Numbered from the stretch's first letter, positions 1-7,912 are shown. The stretch is 11,301 nt of DNA from JAQUGA01 sp964521105 (GCA_964521105.1 CAZFPO010000098.1:1-11301); one strand, 5' to 3'. Notes: generated by a model not told the origin, from the sequence alone. Numbers and translations: made by a program.

Positions 1-35
1 ACTAATTTATTACATAATAATATAAAATTTTTAAC

Positions 36-2147
36 ATGGCAGTAATTGGAAGAATAAGAAAACACTCAACTCTTTTGCTAGTTATCATTGGTTTAGCATT
101 GCTCGCATTCATTATGGGCGACTTTGTTCGTAAATCATCTCATGGTCCTAGTATGCTAGGCGAAATTGACGGAGAAGATGTTACGTATACCGATTTTTTT
201 AATAGAGTTGCTGAACAAGAAGACATTTATAAAAGAAATACTGGAAAAGAAGAACTTACTCCCGAAGAATCATTCCAGCTTAAAAACATGGTTTGGGAAA
301 CTATATTGCAAGAATATTTACTTGGTAAAGAATATTCAAAATTAGGGGTTGAGGTAACCGAAGAAGAAATGGACGATATGATTAAAGGAAGAAATCCTCA
401 TCCAATTATTCAACAAATTTTTAAAGATCCCGAAACTGGTGCTTTTAATCCTGCTTTTGTTGAACAATTTATTGCAAACAAAGATAAAGCCCGTCCCGAA
501 GAACAAAAATTCTTTGACCAGGTAGTAAAAGAGATAAAAAAAGAACGATTAAACAATAAATATACTTACTTAGTTTCCAAATCGTATTATCTGCCAAAAG
601 CTATTGCAAAATCTATGTTTGAAGAAGCTTATACTTCTCGTAACATCAGAGTTGTTCAGGCAAATTATCAAACGATTCCTGATAATACCATAACGTTAAC
701 TGATGATGACTACAAAAAATGGTATGATGAACATAAAAATCTTTTTAAACAAGAAACTTCTGTTGATGCGGAATACGTTATTTTTGACATTATTCCAACT
801 CCCGCTGATTTAGAAGAAATAAAAATTAATGTTGCTAGCATTTATGAAGATTTCAAAGCTCATGAAAATGCAGCAGTATTTGTTAGTACTCTTCCCGATT
901 CTAAATACGACAGCTCTTATTTTAAAAAAGGGATGCTTCCATTAGGATTCGACACCCTCGTTTTTAGCATGAACGAAGGTTCGTTTATTGAACCGTTTGA
1001 AGAAAACAACAGCTATTACTTTGGAAAAATTTTAAAAGTTACAGCTCGACCTGATTCAATTAAAGCGAGTCAATTACTTATTCAATTTAAAGATGCACGT
1101 GGAGCAAAAACAGAAAGAACGAAAGAACAAGCAAAAGTTATTATCGATAGTTTATTAATTGCATCAAAAAAGCCAAACTTTTCGTTTGATGATGCGGTAA
1201 TTAATATGTCGGAATATCCAACGGCTAAAAAAGATACTGGTAATTTACAATGGATGGTAGATGGGGATATAAATTATCAACTTTTCTTTGATAGTGCTAT
1301 AACAATTGGTGTAAATAATTATCGTATAGTTGAGTCCGCACTAGGTTATCATTTGTTAAAAGTAACTGAAAAAACAGCTCCATTGAAAAAAATCCAAATT
1401 GCTATTGGAAAAAAACTTATTGAGCCTAGCGAGTCTACTATTCAAGATGTTTACACTTTGGCAAATAAATTATCTGGCGAAAATGAAACCATCGAAAAGT
1501 TTAACAAAGCTATTACCGAAGGTGGTTTAAATAAACGTATGTCCGAAAACATAACTAAAATGCAATATACCATTCCTGGTGTTCAAAACGGCAGAGAAAT
1601 CGTAAGATGGTTCTTTGATAAAAAAGTTGAAGTTGGACAAGTTTCTCAGGTTTTTGACATCGATGGAAAATACGTGGTAGCTGCATTAAAAACTCAAAAA
1701 GAAGAAGGTTTTGCTAAACTCGAAGAGGTTAAAAAAATAATTGAACCAATGGTAAAACGAGATAAAAAAGCAGAGAAAATAATTGAAAACATTAATAAAA
1801 TTAATCCAAAAGAAATTAATGCAATTGCAACTAATTTAAAAACCACCGTGGATTCGTTGCCTAATGTTGTTTTTGCTTCGTATAATTTTGGTAGATACGG
1901 TCCCGAACCATCGGTTATTGGTAAAATTAGTACGCTAAAACAAGGTGCTATTTCAAAACCGTTAAAAGGCGAAATGGGTGTTTATGTTGTTTTTGTTGAC
2001 CAAATAACCCCTGCTCCTAAAACCGAAGATTACAAATTTGTAGGTATGCAAATGGCATCAATGTTCAGCCAAAGAGTTCAAAATGGATTGTTTGAAGCCA
2101 TTAAGGAAAAAGCAAAAGTAAAAGATAATCGCATTTTCTTTTACTAG
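36..2147 (+). CDS. ppiD: PpiD/SurA-type membrane-anchored periplasmic chaperone (parvulin-like)
   Basis: Probable periplasmic folding factor for exported and outer-membrane proteins, anchored in the inner membrane. Residues 1-10 are short and basic, followed by one hydrophobic helix at about 12-30 (STLLLVIIGLALLAFIMGDF). A SurA-N-like helical region covers roughly 40-200. A parvulin-like domain spans about 341-445, with KASQLLI at 343-349, GNLQW at 402-406 and GYHLLKV at 437-443. The first parvulin motif normally reads ASHILI; here the His is Gln, so isomerase activity may be lost, as is known for E. coli PpiD. A second degenerate repeat may lie at 610-660. The length of 703 residues suits Bacteroidota members, which are somewhat longer than the E. 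coli protein. The start gives the expected short cytoplasmic lead; no Shine-Dalgarno is visible. Family assignment is firm; enzymatic activity is uncertain. Confidence 0.88.
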   Translation: MAVIGRIRKHSTLLLVIIGLALLAFIMGDFVRKSSHGPSMLGEIDGEDVTYTDFFNRVAEQEDIYKRNTGKEELTPEESFQLKNMVWETILQEYLLGKEYSKLGVEVTEEEMDDMIKGRNPHPIIQQIFKDPETGAFNPAFVEQFIANKDKARPEEQKFFDQVVKEIKKERLNNKYTYLVSKSYYLPKAIAKSMFEEAYTSRNIRVVQANYQTIPDNTITLTDDDYKKWYDEHKNLFKQETSVDAEYVIFDIIPTPADLEEIKINVASIYEDFKAHENAAVFVSTLPDSKYDSSYFKKGMLPLGFDTLVFSMNEGSFIEPFEENNSYYFGKILKVTARPDSIKASQLLIQFKDARGAKTERTKEQAKVIIDSLLIASKKPNFSFDDAVINMSEYPTAKKDTGNLQWMVDGDINYQLFFDSAITIGVNNYRIVESALGYHLLKVTEKTAPLKKIQIAIGKKLIEPSESTIQDVYTLANKLSGENETIEKFNKAITEGGLNKRMSENITKMQYTIPGVQNGREIVRWFFDKKVEVGQVSQVFDIDGKYVVAALKTQKEEGFAKLEEVKKIIEPMVKRDKKAEKIIENINKINPKEINAIATNLKTTVDSLPNVVFASYNFGRYGPEPSVIGKISTLKQGAISKPLKGEMGVYVVFVDQITPAPKTEDYKFVGMQMASMFSQRVQNGLFEAIKEKAKVKDNRIFFY

Positions 2148-2165
2148 TTATCATATAATTTGATT

Positions 2166-2196
2166 AAAAAAAGCCTTGAGTTATCAAGGCTTTTTT
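2166..2196. terminator. Bidirectional intrinsic terminator downstream of ppiD
   Basis: A perfect stem GCCTTGA / TCAAGGC (2173-2179 with 2184-2190) has a 4-base GTTA loop and is flanked by A6 on the left and T6 on the right, so the 13-base arms are fully complementary. It lies 18 bases after the ppiD stop and can terminate transcripts from both directions. On the minus strand it begins 3 bases after the stop codon of the recO tail remnant, which suggests that it once ended recO as well. Confidence 0.9.
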
Positions 2197-2199
2197 AAT

Positions 2200-2289
2200 T
2201 TAGGTTAGAACACTTTTTAAAACCTTTACGGATTTTAATCCCGAAAAATTATTTAAATGATAGGTGTAAAAACGTATTAAATTATCTAA
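2200..2289 (-). pseudogene. recO: Detached 3' end of recO (last 29 codons plus stop)
   Basis: Read on the minus strand, this segment gives LDNLIRFYTYHL, NNFSGLKS and VKVLKSVLT then stop. The intact RecO at 8007-8723 ends LDDLIRFYAYHL, TQFTGLKS and LKVLKSVLN then stop. By hand count, 22 of 29 residues and 67 of 90 bases match with no gap. Upstream of the segment (2290 onward) the reading frame shows no RecO similarity and meets a stop after five codons, so it is a stranded tail, not a gene. Fourteen of the 23 base differences fall at third codon positions, meaning the two tails diverged while both were being selected as protein. It is too short for ordinary gene callers. Chance similarity is very unlikely given the ungapped match ending exactly at both stop codons. 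Confidence 0.9.
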
Positions 2290-2397
2290 CGTTGTATGTT
2301 TAGACTAAAAAAACATGAAATAAGAAGATGCAATATATGGTAATAAGGCGTGTTTAAAATTTCAAAAATGGGAAAAGTGAAGTAGATTACGTATCCA

Positions 2398-2414
2398 AAA
2401 ATTATTTTAAATTA
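2398..2414. repeat. 17-base AT-only direct repeat, copy 1
   Basis: AAAATTATTTTAAATTA occurs here, overlapping the 3' end of the GT-C-like gene, and again at 4271-4287 just before the fiber-like gene. The two copies bracket the GT-C-like gene and its upstream region. Low sequence complexity in AT-rich DNA means this could be coincidence. Confidence 0.4.
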
Positions 2415-3928
2415 GTTTGATTATACTTACAAGTAAAGCAACCTCCAATTTTAAACTCACCACCATCTTTAACTAGTTTTCTTCCAAATTGGTAAAGAGT
2501 ATCTGGAAAAACATCAAACCACATGTCTTTTATAATATATAAATTTGGTTGATTAAATACTTCTTCAACGATTGATTGGTTCCGAACAGCACCCGATTGT
2601 TCATGTGGCGTTGCTTTAATTATCTCTGGATTTTTCGCCGATGTAATATATGAATTCCAATATTCACTAATTATTCCAATTTTACCTAATTGTAGAAATT
2701 CTGAGCGAAGATTAAGTTCTGGTCGAAATGATTTTGGACTCACATATTTAAGATTTATTGGAGTACTTATAGCTCCTGCAAAAACGGCAATAATTATTAA
2801 CACTTTTAGTGCTGGTTTTACTTTATTAATATTACTGAGATTGTCAATGAGCAGGAAGATGAAAATTGTAGCTGAAATATATAAAGCAACAAAATACCAT
2901 CGTCCCATACCATTTAGTAAAACCCATTTTGAAATCATTAGTATTGAGAAAACCGAAAAAAAATCGACAAGAAAAATAAAAATCCATTGTTTGTTTTCAA
3001 AATTAAATTTATTTCTGTTTTTCCAATACAGTAAAACAGAAATAACCATAAGCACAATAGATAGCCAAGAATATATGCTAAAGATAAGAGATTGATGCTT
3101 GAAAAATAAAATTTCAACGACACTTTTAATGAACATTTTGATAGAGACTATGAACTCAGGAGCCTTATTTATCATCAAATATTGCTCTGCGTTTATAGTT
3201 GCTTGATTCTTTGCCCAATTGATGAATAAATATATTAAAATTGCACCTAAAGACAAATATAACAATATAATTTTGTTGAAAACAACTTTTCGCTCTTTAA
3301 GGATTTTAAATAAACCAAGTGATGATATCATAATCAATATTGTGACTATTGATAAATCAGACACCCATTGAGATAGTAAAAAAAGCAAAATGATTATAGA
3401 GAGATTAATGTGATTTTTGTATGAATTTGATTTAAAATCTATTTTTTTAATCATTAAAATTGAAAAACCGATCAAACTATATTCTACTCCTATTGGAAAT
3501 CGCATTAAATCTATAAATTGAACAGGAGGGAAAAACCATGCTATTGAAAATAAAATTTTAATATAATTATTTTTAAACAAAGAGGAAAAACCCAAATAAC
3601 CTAAAAAGAGAACGATGTAGTTTGAAATTGAAACGGAAACATATGCTGGAAATCCGAAGATTTTTATAAAAATCTGACTAATTAATGGAATAAGTGTTCC
3701 TCCCCGATTTTGACCCCAACAGTACACATCATTGGGTAACTTATAATAATGTGCCATTAAAATATTTAGAGCATCATCTGAGTTTAAGAGAGGATAAAAT
3801 ATTGAAGAATAAAGGCAAAAGGAAGTTCCAATTATTATTGACAGAATAAAATAAAAGACTGATTTTCTATCCTCAAAGGATAACTTTAAGTACTTATAGG
3901 CTTGAGAAAATTTTAAAAAATGATTCAT
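2402..3928 (-). CDS. Multi-pass membrane protein, GT-C glycosyltransferase-like
   Basis: A 508-residue integral membrane protein with about ten or more hydrophobic segments (for example 24-44, 101-120, 124-136, 173-203, 218-237, 281-302, 314-335, 344-361, 373-388). After the first membrane helix comes a predicted outside loop with NSDDALNIL (49-57; acidic pair Asp51-Asp52) and then CWGQNRGG (70-77). This matches the GT-C layout, in which an acidic motif in the first extracytoplasmic loop is catalytic and the sugar donor is lipid-linked. Residues from about 395 form a soluble C-terminal domain ending in a GGCFTCK motif (495-501). The inferred role is sugar transfer to a surface polymer or protein outside the inner membrane; substrate unknown. 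It stands alone on its strand, facing convergently toward ppiD. Apart from the GT-C features I cannot place it in a named family, and an O-antigen-type membrane protein is an alternative. Confidence 0.62.
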   Translation of the reverse strand: MNHFLKFSQAYKYLKLSFEDRKSVFYFILSIIIGTSFCLYSSIFYPLLNSDDALNILMAHYYKLPNDVYCWGQNRGGTLIPLISQIFIKIFGFPAYVSVSISNYIVLFLGYLGFSSLFKNNYIKILFSIAWFFPPVQFIDLMRFPIGVEYSLIGFSILMIKKIDFKSNSYKNHINLSIIILLFLLSQWVSDLSIVTILIMISSLGLFKILKERKVVFNKIILLYLSLGAILIYLFINWAKNQATINAEQYLMINKAPEFIVSIKMFIKSVVEILFFKHQSLIFSIYSWLSIVLMVISVLLYWKNRNKFNFENKQWIFIFLVDFFSVFSILMISKWVLLNGMGRWYFVALYISATIFIFLLIDNLSNINKVKPALKVLIIIAVFAGAISTPINLKYVSPKSFRPELNLRSEFLQLGKIGIISEYWNSYITSAKNPEIIKATPHEQSGAVRNQSIVEEVFNQPNLYIIKDMWFDVFPDTLYQFGRKLVKDGGEFKIGGCFTCKYNQTNLK

Positions 3929-4237
3929 GTTTTAAATTTATAGCAAGTAATACAATAGCAACGAGTTGAAATAAAACGAATCATTAACCTTCTGAAGTTA
4001 ATAAATCATTAAACATCATAATATTGCACAAATACATCTCTTGATTTTCACAATATTTAATAACTAAAGATGGCTACAAATATAATAATTTAGTTTAAGA
4101 TACAATTAAATTTAAAATAATGGTATCTATAACTGCAAGCTATTCGGATATAAAATTCGAGTAGAATTTTGTCTTAGAGGTTTTCAATCTAACTCAAAAC
4201 TAAAACGGTAATATTAACATTAATTAACAAATACACA

Positions 4238-4269
4238 TTTGCTAGTCTCGTGTAAATAATTAACATTTG
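4238..4269 (+). promoter_or_regulatory. Candidate Bacteroidota-type promoter of the fiber-like gene
   Basis: TTTG at 4238-4241 is followed after 19 bases by TAACATTTG (4261-4269). The Bacteroidota sigma-ABfr consensus is TTTG, 19-21 bases, then TAnnTTTG; here the second box has three rather than two bases between TA and TTTG. Transcription would start near 4276, leaving a leader of only about 16-25 bases before the candidate start codons. Confidence 0.4.
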
Positions 4270-4270
4270 T

Positions 4271-4287
4271 AAAATTATTTTAAATTA
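4271..4287. repeat. 17-base AT-only direct repeat, copy 2
   Basis: Same 17 bases as at 2398-2414, same orientation, located between the candidate promoter and the start codon of the fiber-like gene. It may be chance in AT-rich DNA. Confidence 0.4.
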
Positions 4288-4291
4288 ATCA

Positions 4292-5257
4292 ATGTTCAAT
4301 ATGAAAAAATCTATTTTAATTTTAGTATTAATGTATGCAGTTTTCCGAATTAATGCCCAATCAAATTGGTTCTATAATCAAAATTTAATTTATGCAAATC
4401 CGATCACTACAAAAGTAGGTATTGGAACAACAATTCCTGGTGCGGAATTACACATTCTTGACAATGGAACTGGGAATAACTGGAATCAATTAACATTACA
4501 AAGTAGTAGTTCATCAGGAGGTTTGACTTTAATAAATAATTTGGGCACAATATGGGAAATTCAAAATGCAGCATCTGTTGGATCTAATCCAAATGGAATT
4601 GTATTTTATAATAGAACTGCAGGGTTGTATGCGCTATCTATTGCATCGGGAGGAAATGTTGGAATAGGGACAACTTCACCAAGCCAGAAGTTAGAAATAT
4701 ATGGCGGAAATATGGTTATTGGGGGAGCATATAAAAAATTCCTTTTTCATACACAGTATTATAGTTCAACTTCAAATTTCATTGGAATAGCCCCATGGAA
4801 TAATGGAGGTTGGGATTTTAATAATGGATTTGCTTTGTTTGATAATGGAAAAATGACACAAAACATTAGCCAAGACGGAATTATTGCTTTTAACATACAT
4901 AGAACTTCTGATAACTATGATGTATTTAGGGTTTACAGTGATGGAAAAGTATATGCAACTGAAATAACTGTTACAACTCCAGGTTTATTCCCCGATTATG
5001 TTTTTGATTCAAATTATGATCTCAGAAGTCTCAAGGAAATTGAAACTTTTATAAAGATCAATAAGCATTTGCCCGATATGCCAACGGCTAAATACATTGA
5101 AGATAATGGAATAAATTTGGGCGAATTACAAGTTATCTTAGTTAAAAAAATTGAAGAGCTAACACTTTATTTAATTCAACAACAGCAGCAACTTGATAAA
5201 CAAAATACATTAATTATTGAACAACAAAAGCTCATTGAAAATTTATACAAACGATAG
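4292..5257 (+). CDS. Secreted VGIGTT-repeat protein with tail-fiber-like C-terminal domain
   Basis: A Sec signal peptide is evident (MKKSILILV..., cleavage after about residue 23 at NAQ-S). Two start codons are possible: ATG at 4292, or ATG at 4301, which gives the more typical MKK opening and is my preference. The mature protein carries two copies of a VGIGTTxPxxxLxI motif (42-55 and 123-136), a pattern very common in Bacteroidota surface proteins and fiber-like beta-structures. The C-terminal region (about 228-321) runs PDYVFDSNYDL, HLPDMPTA, NGINLGEL and a Gln-rich coiled coil at 280-318. This is the Bacteroidota variant of the tail-fiber/endosialidase-chaperone-like trimerisation tail, but it lacks the Ser-Asp self-cleavage signature of peptidase S74. 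No T9SS C-terminal domain is present. Likely a trimeric secreted or surface fiber; ligand unknown. A prophage origin is not supported, as no other phage genes are nearby. Confidence 0.75.
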   Translation: MFNMKKSILILVLMYAVFRINAQSNWFYNQNLIYANPITTKVGIGTTIPGAELHILDNGTGNNWNQLTLQSSSSSGGLTLINNLGTIWEIQNAASVGSNPNGIVFYNRTAGLYALSIASGGNVGIGTTSPSQKLEIYGGNMVIGGAYKKFLFHTQYYSSTSNFIGIAPWNNGGWDFNNGFALFDNGKMTQNISQDGIIAFNIHRTSDNYDVFRVYSDGKVYATEITVTTPGLFPDYVFDSNYDLRSLKEIETFIKINKHLPDMPTAKYIEDNGINLGELQVILVKKIEELTLYLIQQQQQLDKQNTLIIEQQKLIENLYKR

Positions 5258-5259
5258 GG

Positions 5260-5287
5260 TTGTGTGCACATTTGACAGTGTGTACAA
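5260..5287 (+). terminator. Possible hairpin after the fiber-like gene
   Basis: As RNA, TTGTGTGCAC (5260-5269) can pair with GTGTGTACAA (5278-5287) over 10 positions, three of them G-U, around an 8-base loop. It lies 3 bases after the stop codon. No T-tract follows, so it is a weak terminator at best, and might instead stabilise the transcript 3' end. Confidence 0.35.
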
Positions 5288-5377
5288 ATAAACTATAGAA
5301 ACGACCAAGAGGAAAATACATAAATTTAAAATTTTAAAAAAAGTAATGAGAATGTTTATAATTAAAAATTCAGAGAA

Positions 5378-5917
5378 ATGAAAAAAATTTTGATAGGTTT
5401 AAGCCTGTTTTTAGTAATAGCTATTGGTTTTTATGCTTGTAAAAAAACTTACGAAGAAGGTCCCTCTATTTCGTTTCGTTCGAAAATGAATAGAATTACC
5501 GGCAAATGGAAATTAGTATCCATTGAAGGTGTACCACGCTTACACCCCGAAATTGACCAGTTTATGGAATTGACCGATGAAGAAATATCCGATGGAGTTT
5601 ATAAAGCTAAATTTATAAATTTTCAAGAAGAATTTGGTTGTATTGGCGACACTGTAGGTGAAGCTTTATTTACAGATGAAGGTGAATGGCATTTCTTTAG
5701 TGGGGCATTTGGAGCTGGGTGTAGTATCGGAGAAGAGTTAATGGAAAACGAAGGTCTAATAACAGAAATACTTTCTAGTGGACAACAATTTGTTGGCACA
5801 AGATGGAAAATATTGCGATTAACAAACAAAGAGTTGAAAATCCAAAACAATATATGTGTAAATGACATGTGTGCATATTATAGAGATCCACGAACGTTAA
5901 CTTTTAAGAAACAATAA
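5378..5917 (+). CDS. Small lipoprotein, lipocalin-like, function unknown
   Basis: A 179-residue lipoprotein. Residues 1-20 form a signal peptide ending in a lipobox (GFYAC, Cys21), followed by KK. The stretch ISFRSKMNRITGKWKLVSI (31-49) is typical of Bacteroidota lipocalin-like lipoproteins, in which a basic residue-rich lead enters a Trp-containing first beta-strand. The rest is predicted to be beta-rich, with Cys at about 87, 114, 159 and 164 that could form disulfides. The final segment RDPRTLTFKKQ resembles the last strand of such a barrel. The gene ends 11 bases before the T9SS cargo gene, so the two are probably co-transcribed and may act together at the cell surface. The ligand is unknown and I recognise no specific family member. 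The start is favoured by the MKK signal peptide. Confidence 0.7.
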   Translation: MKKILIGLSLFLVIAIGFYACKKTYEEGPSISFRSKMNRITGKWKLVSIEGVPRLHPEIDQFMELTDEEISDGVYKAKFINFQEEFGCIGDTVGEALFTDEGEWHFFSGAFGAGCSIGEELMENEGLITEILSSGQQFVGTRWKILRLTNKELKIQNNICVNDMCAYYRDPRTLTFKKQ

Positions 5918-5928
5918 TCACATTAATT

Positions 5929-7872
5929 ATGAAAAAGCTATTATGGATGTTTTTGTTTTTGTATGTAAACATTACAGTCCTTTTTTCTCAAAACTATAAC
6001 GATTTAAAGATAAAAGAAGAATATGATATTTACAATACCAACTTAGTTAATGTTACTTACGAATTATGCACAAATAGCCCAAATGCTGATCAACTCGATT
6101 TTGGAGATGGGATGTCGCATGTACTTGAGGGATATTTGTCTATCTATAAAGCAACAGGGGATAAAGCCTATTTGTATAAATTTGTCATACAATCACTTTG
6201 TGTTATGGAAAATCGACATGACTATGCAGGTATAAATTCAGATCCAAGATGGTCAGAAAACATGTACCAAGATGGTAATATTTGTGCAGCAATGTCACGA
6301 TTTATCTATTTTGTTAAAAACGAAGAACCTACATTAATGAGCCAATCCATCTATCCTTTTGATCAAATAAACCCTACATTATACCTAGCTAATACCTGTA
6401 ATTGTAATAAGTTCAACACAACATTCACGACATTAGGTCAATATGCTAATTGGCTGCAAGACCGTGTGGGCGAAACATTGTGGTGGTTTTTAACCAACGG
6501 ATACTGGCGTGATGCTGTTGGTTTTGTGAAGTATCCTTATGACGAAATTGCTGTTGACTTGAATATGCAAGTTGGTTTTGGTCGGGCTTTATTATTTAAT
6601 GGTCTATCTGCCAACAATTCAATTTTTTTACAAAAAGCAATGATACTCGCAAATTTACTAACATCAAATGTAACTTTTTATGATTTTTGTGAGGACGTAT
6701 CATACGACGAGCCAGTTTTCCAATTAACAAGTTCAAATGCATACTGGTGGTATCATCGTGGTTGGAGGATAGAAACACGCCCTTGTTACTTATTTTTTAA
6801 CAGCCCAAGCATAACTCAATATACTGAATTTATTGAAGATATGAGTCATGGTGCAAATGTTACTTGGTTAGTCCAAGATTATTACCATTATTTAACTAAT
6901 ACTCCATTTGATATTCAGGATATGGTTCGCTTTAGAAATACGTTTTTATTAAACATAACCGACAGTAATGGTGAATTTTATAATTCAGTTAGAGGGAGTG
7001 ATGGTCCAATTAATAATAATGATGAGTGTGCTCCAGATAATTGCCCCCACAACTTTCTTCATAATGCTGCATTAAACTACATACCACTAGCGGAGTTTGA
7101 TAGCGAATCACCAACGATTACACCTAAAGTTTATAATACTGTTTTAGAGTATTATTCAAATCGAATAAGTGGATATACATACGCTCCCTATCAGGGAATG
7201 CACAATAAAGGACATGCCGAAGTTGTTTTAGCTCAGTGGACGAAAGAATGCCCAAATTTAACTTTGTACAATCGTGATGTGGTTTATAATCAAGATTTTT
7301 TCTCAAAAGGAGAGCTTACGGTTGCTCCTGAAGAAGCAACAGGCAATTCGTATGCTGAACCCATTATCAGCGATAATAAGTTTATTGTAAATGAAAACGT
7401 GACAGTAAATATGAGTGCAGCAAATAAAATCACACTTAAACCAGGTACACAGATTAAATCGGGTGCTCAATTTCGTGCCTATATTAATCCATTACTTTGT
7501 GAAGAAAACAATACTAAATCTATACAAAATAATCAAAATAGCACCCATAACATCTTATCTGACCATACAATTATCGATACAATAACAAACCCAAATACCA
7601 TTAATTTGCAAAACAATGCTCTTAATGTATTTCCTAGCCCATTTTCAGAAAACATTACTGCTCAAGTTACATTAAACAAACAAAGCAAGATAAGCTTGAC
7701 TATTTTTGATATTTTTGGAAGAAAAACTATTGAAAAAATCCAAAACGTAGAATATGAAGGTGGTGTATATGACATTTCGGTTTCTACTAATTTTTTGATA
7801 CCTGGCATCTATTATTGTGTTCTGAATATTGACAATCAGGAAATTATAACAAAAACAATTGTGAAAAAATAA
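5929..7872 (+). CDS. T9SS cargo protein with probable alpha/alpha-toroid domain
   Basis: A 647-residue exported protein. The signal peptide covers 1-20 (cleavage at FSQ-N). Residues about 28-445 are rich in paired helices with motifs such as GDGMSHVLEGYLSIYKATGD (59-78), YLYKFVIQSL, WWFLTNGYWRD (185-195) and EDMSHGANVTWLVQDYYHYL (303-322). This repeating pattern resembles alpha/alpha-toroid folds found in glycan-active enzymes (epimerases, lyases, glycosidases); the enzyme class cannot be told and catalytic residues are not assigned. Residues about 480-520 (NKFIVNENVTV, NKITLKPGTQIKSGAQFRAYI) form the short beta-repeat often placed before T9SS tails. A low-complexity Asn-rich linker spans 525-563. 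Residues 564-647 are a type A T9SS C-terminal domain (NVFPSPFSENI, TIFDIFGRK, GIYYCVL, IVKK). It would cross the outer membrane by T9SS and be processed by the attachment complex, to which PorZ belongs. Operon partner: the lipoprotein gene 11 bases upstream. Confidence 0.82.
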   Translation: MKKLLWMFLFLYVNITVLFSQNYNDLKIKEEYDIYNTNLVNVTYELCTNSPNADQLDFGDGMSHVLEGYLSIYKATGDKAYLYKFVIQSLCVMENRHDYAGINSDPRWSENMYQDGNICAAMSRFIYFVKNEEPTLMSQSIYPFDQINPTLYLANTCNCNKFNTTFTTLGQYANWLQDRVGETLWWFLTNGYWRDAVGFVKYPYDEIAVDLNMQVGFGRALLFNGLSANNSIFLQKAMILANLLTSNVTFYDFCEDVSYDEPVFQLTSSNAYWWYHRGWRIETRPCYLFFNSPSITQYTEFIEDMSHGANVTWLVQDYYHYLTNTPFDIQDMVRFRNTFLLNITDSNGEFYNSVRGSDGPINNNDECAPDNCPHNFLHNAALNYIPLAEFDSESPTITPKVYNTVLEYYSNRISGYTYAPYQGMHNKGHAEVVLAQWTKECPNLTLYNRDVVYNQDFFSKGELTVAPEEATGNSYAEPIISDNKFIVNENVTVNMSAANKITLKPGTQIKSGAQFRAYINPLLCEENNTKSIQNNQNSTHNILSDHTIIDTITNPNTINLQNNALNVFPSPFSENITAQVTLNKQSKISLTIFDIFGRKTIEKIQNVEYEGGVYDISVSTNFLIPGIYYCVLNIDNQEIITKTIVKK

Positions 7873-7877
7873 AAAAC

Positions 7878-7912
7878 GGAACAAAAGCAATCTGGCTCTT
7901 TTTTATGATTCC
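7878..7912. terminator. Weak terminator-like hairpin between convergent genes
   Basis: AAAAGC (7883-7888) can pair with GCTCTTTT (from 7895) with one bulged C, and an outer GGAA/TTCC pair (7878-7881 with 7909-7912) may extend the stem. A T6 run (7899-7904) follows on the plus strand, and an A-rich run lies on the other side. It could terminate the T9SS cargo gene; it is much weaker than the hairpin at 2166-2196. Confidence 0.35.

Larger units (their letters stand above)
3929..4291. other. Gene-free 363-base divergent intergenic region
   Basis: This very AT-rich stretch separates the divergently read GT-C-like gene (minus) and fiber-like gene (plus), so promoters for both should lie here. I see no open frame with credible coding character, no RNA gene and no rho-independent hairpin. 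It contains an imperfect palindrome at 3984-4001 (TTAAC...GTTAA) on the GT-C side, a candidate plus-strand promoter at 4238-4269 and one copy of a 17-base AT-only direct repeat at 4271-4287. Confidence 0.6.

Noticed and set aside
2841..3123. Short open frames of 61-84 codons inside the GT-C-like gene.
   Set aside because: They overlap a convincing membrane-protein frame, show no coding signatures and are antisense or out-of-frame shadows.
3929..4291. Small RNA gene or riboswitch in the long intergenic region.
   Set aside because: No GC-rich conserved core or terminator hairpin could be seen; the region is almost entirely A and T.
4292..5257. Prophage tail-fiber locus.
   Set aside because: The protein has a Sec signal peptide and no phage structural, lysis or integrase gene is nearby; such fiber-like proteins are common Bacteroidota secreted proteins.
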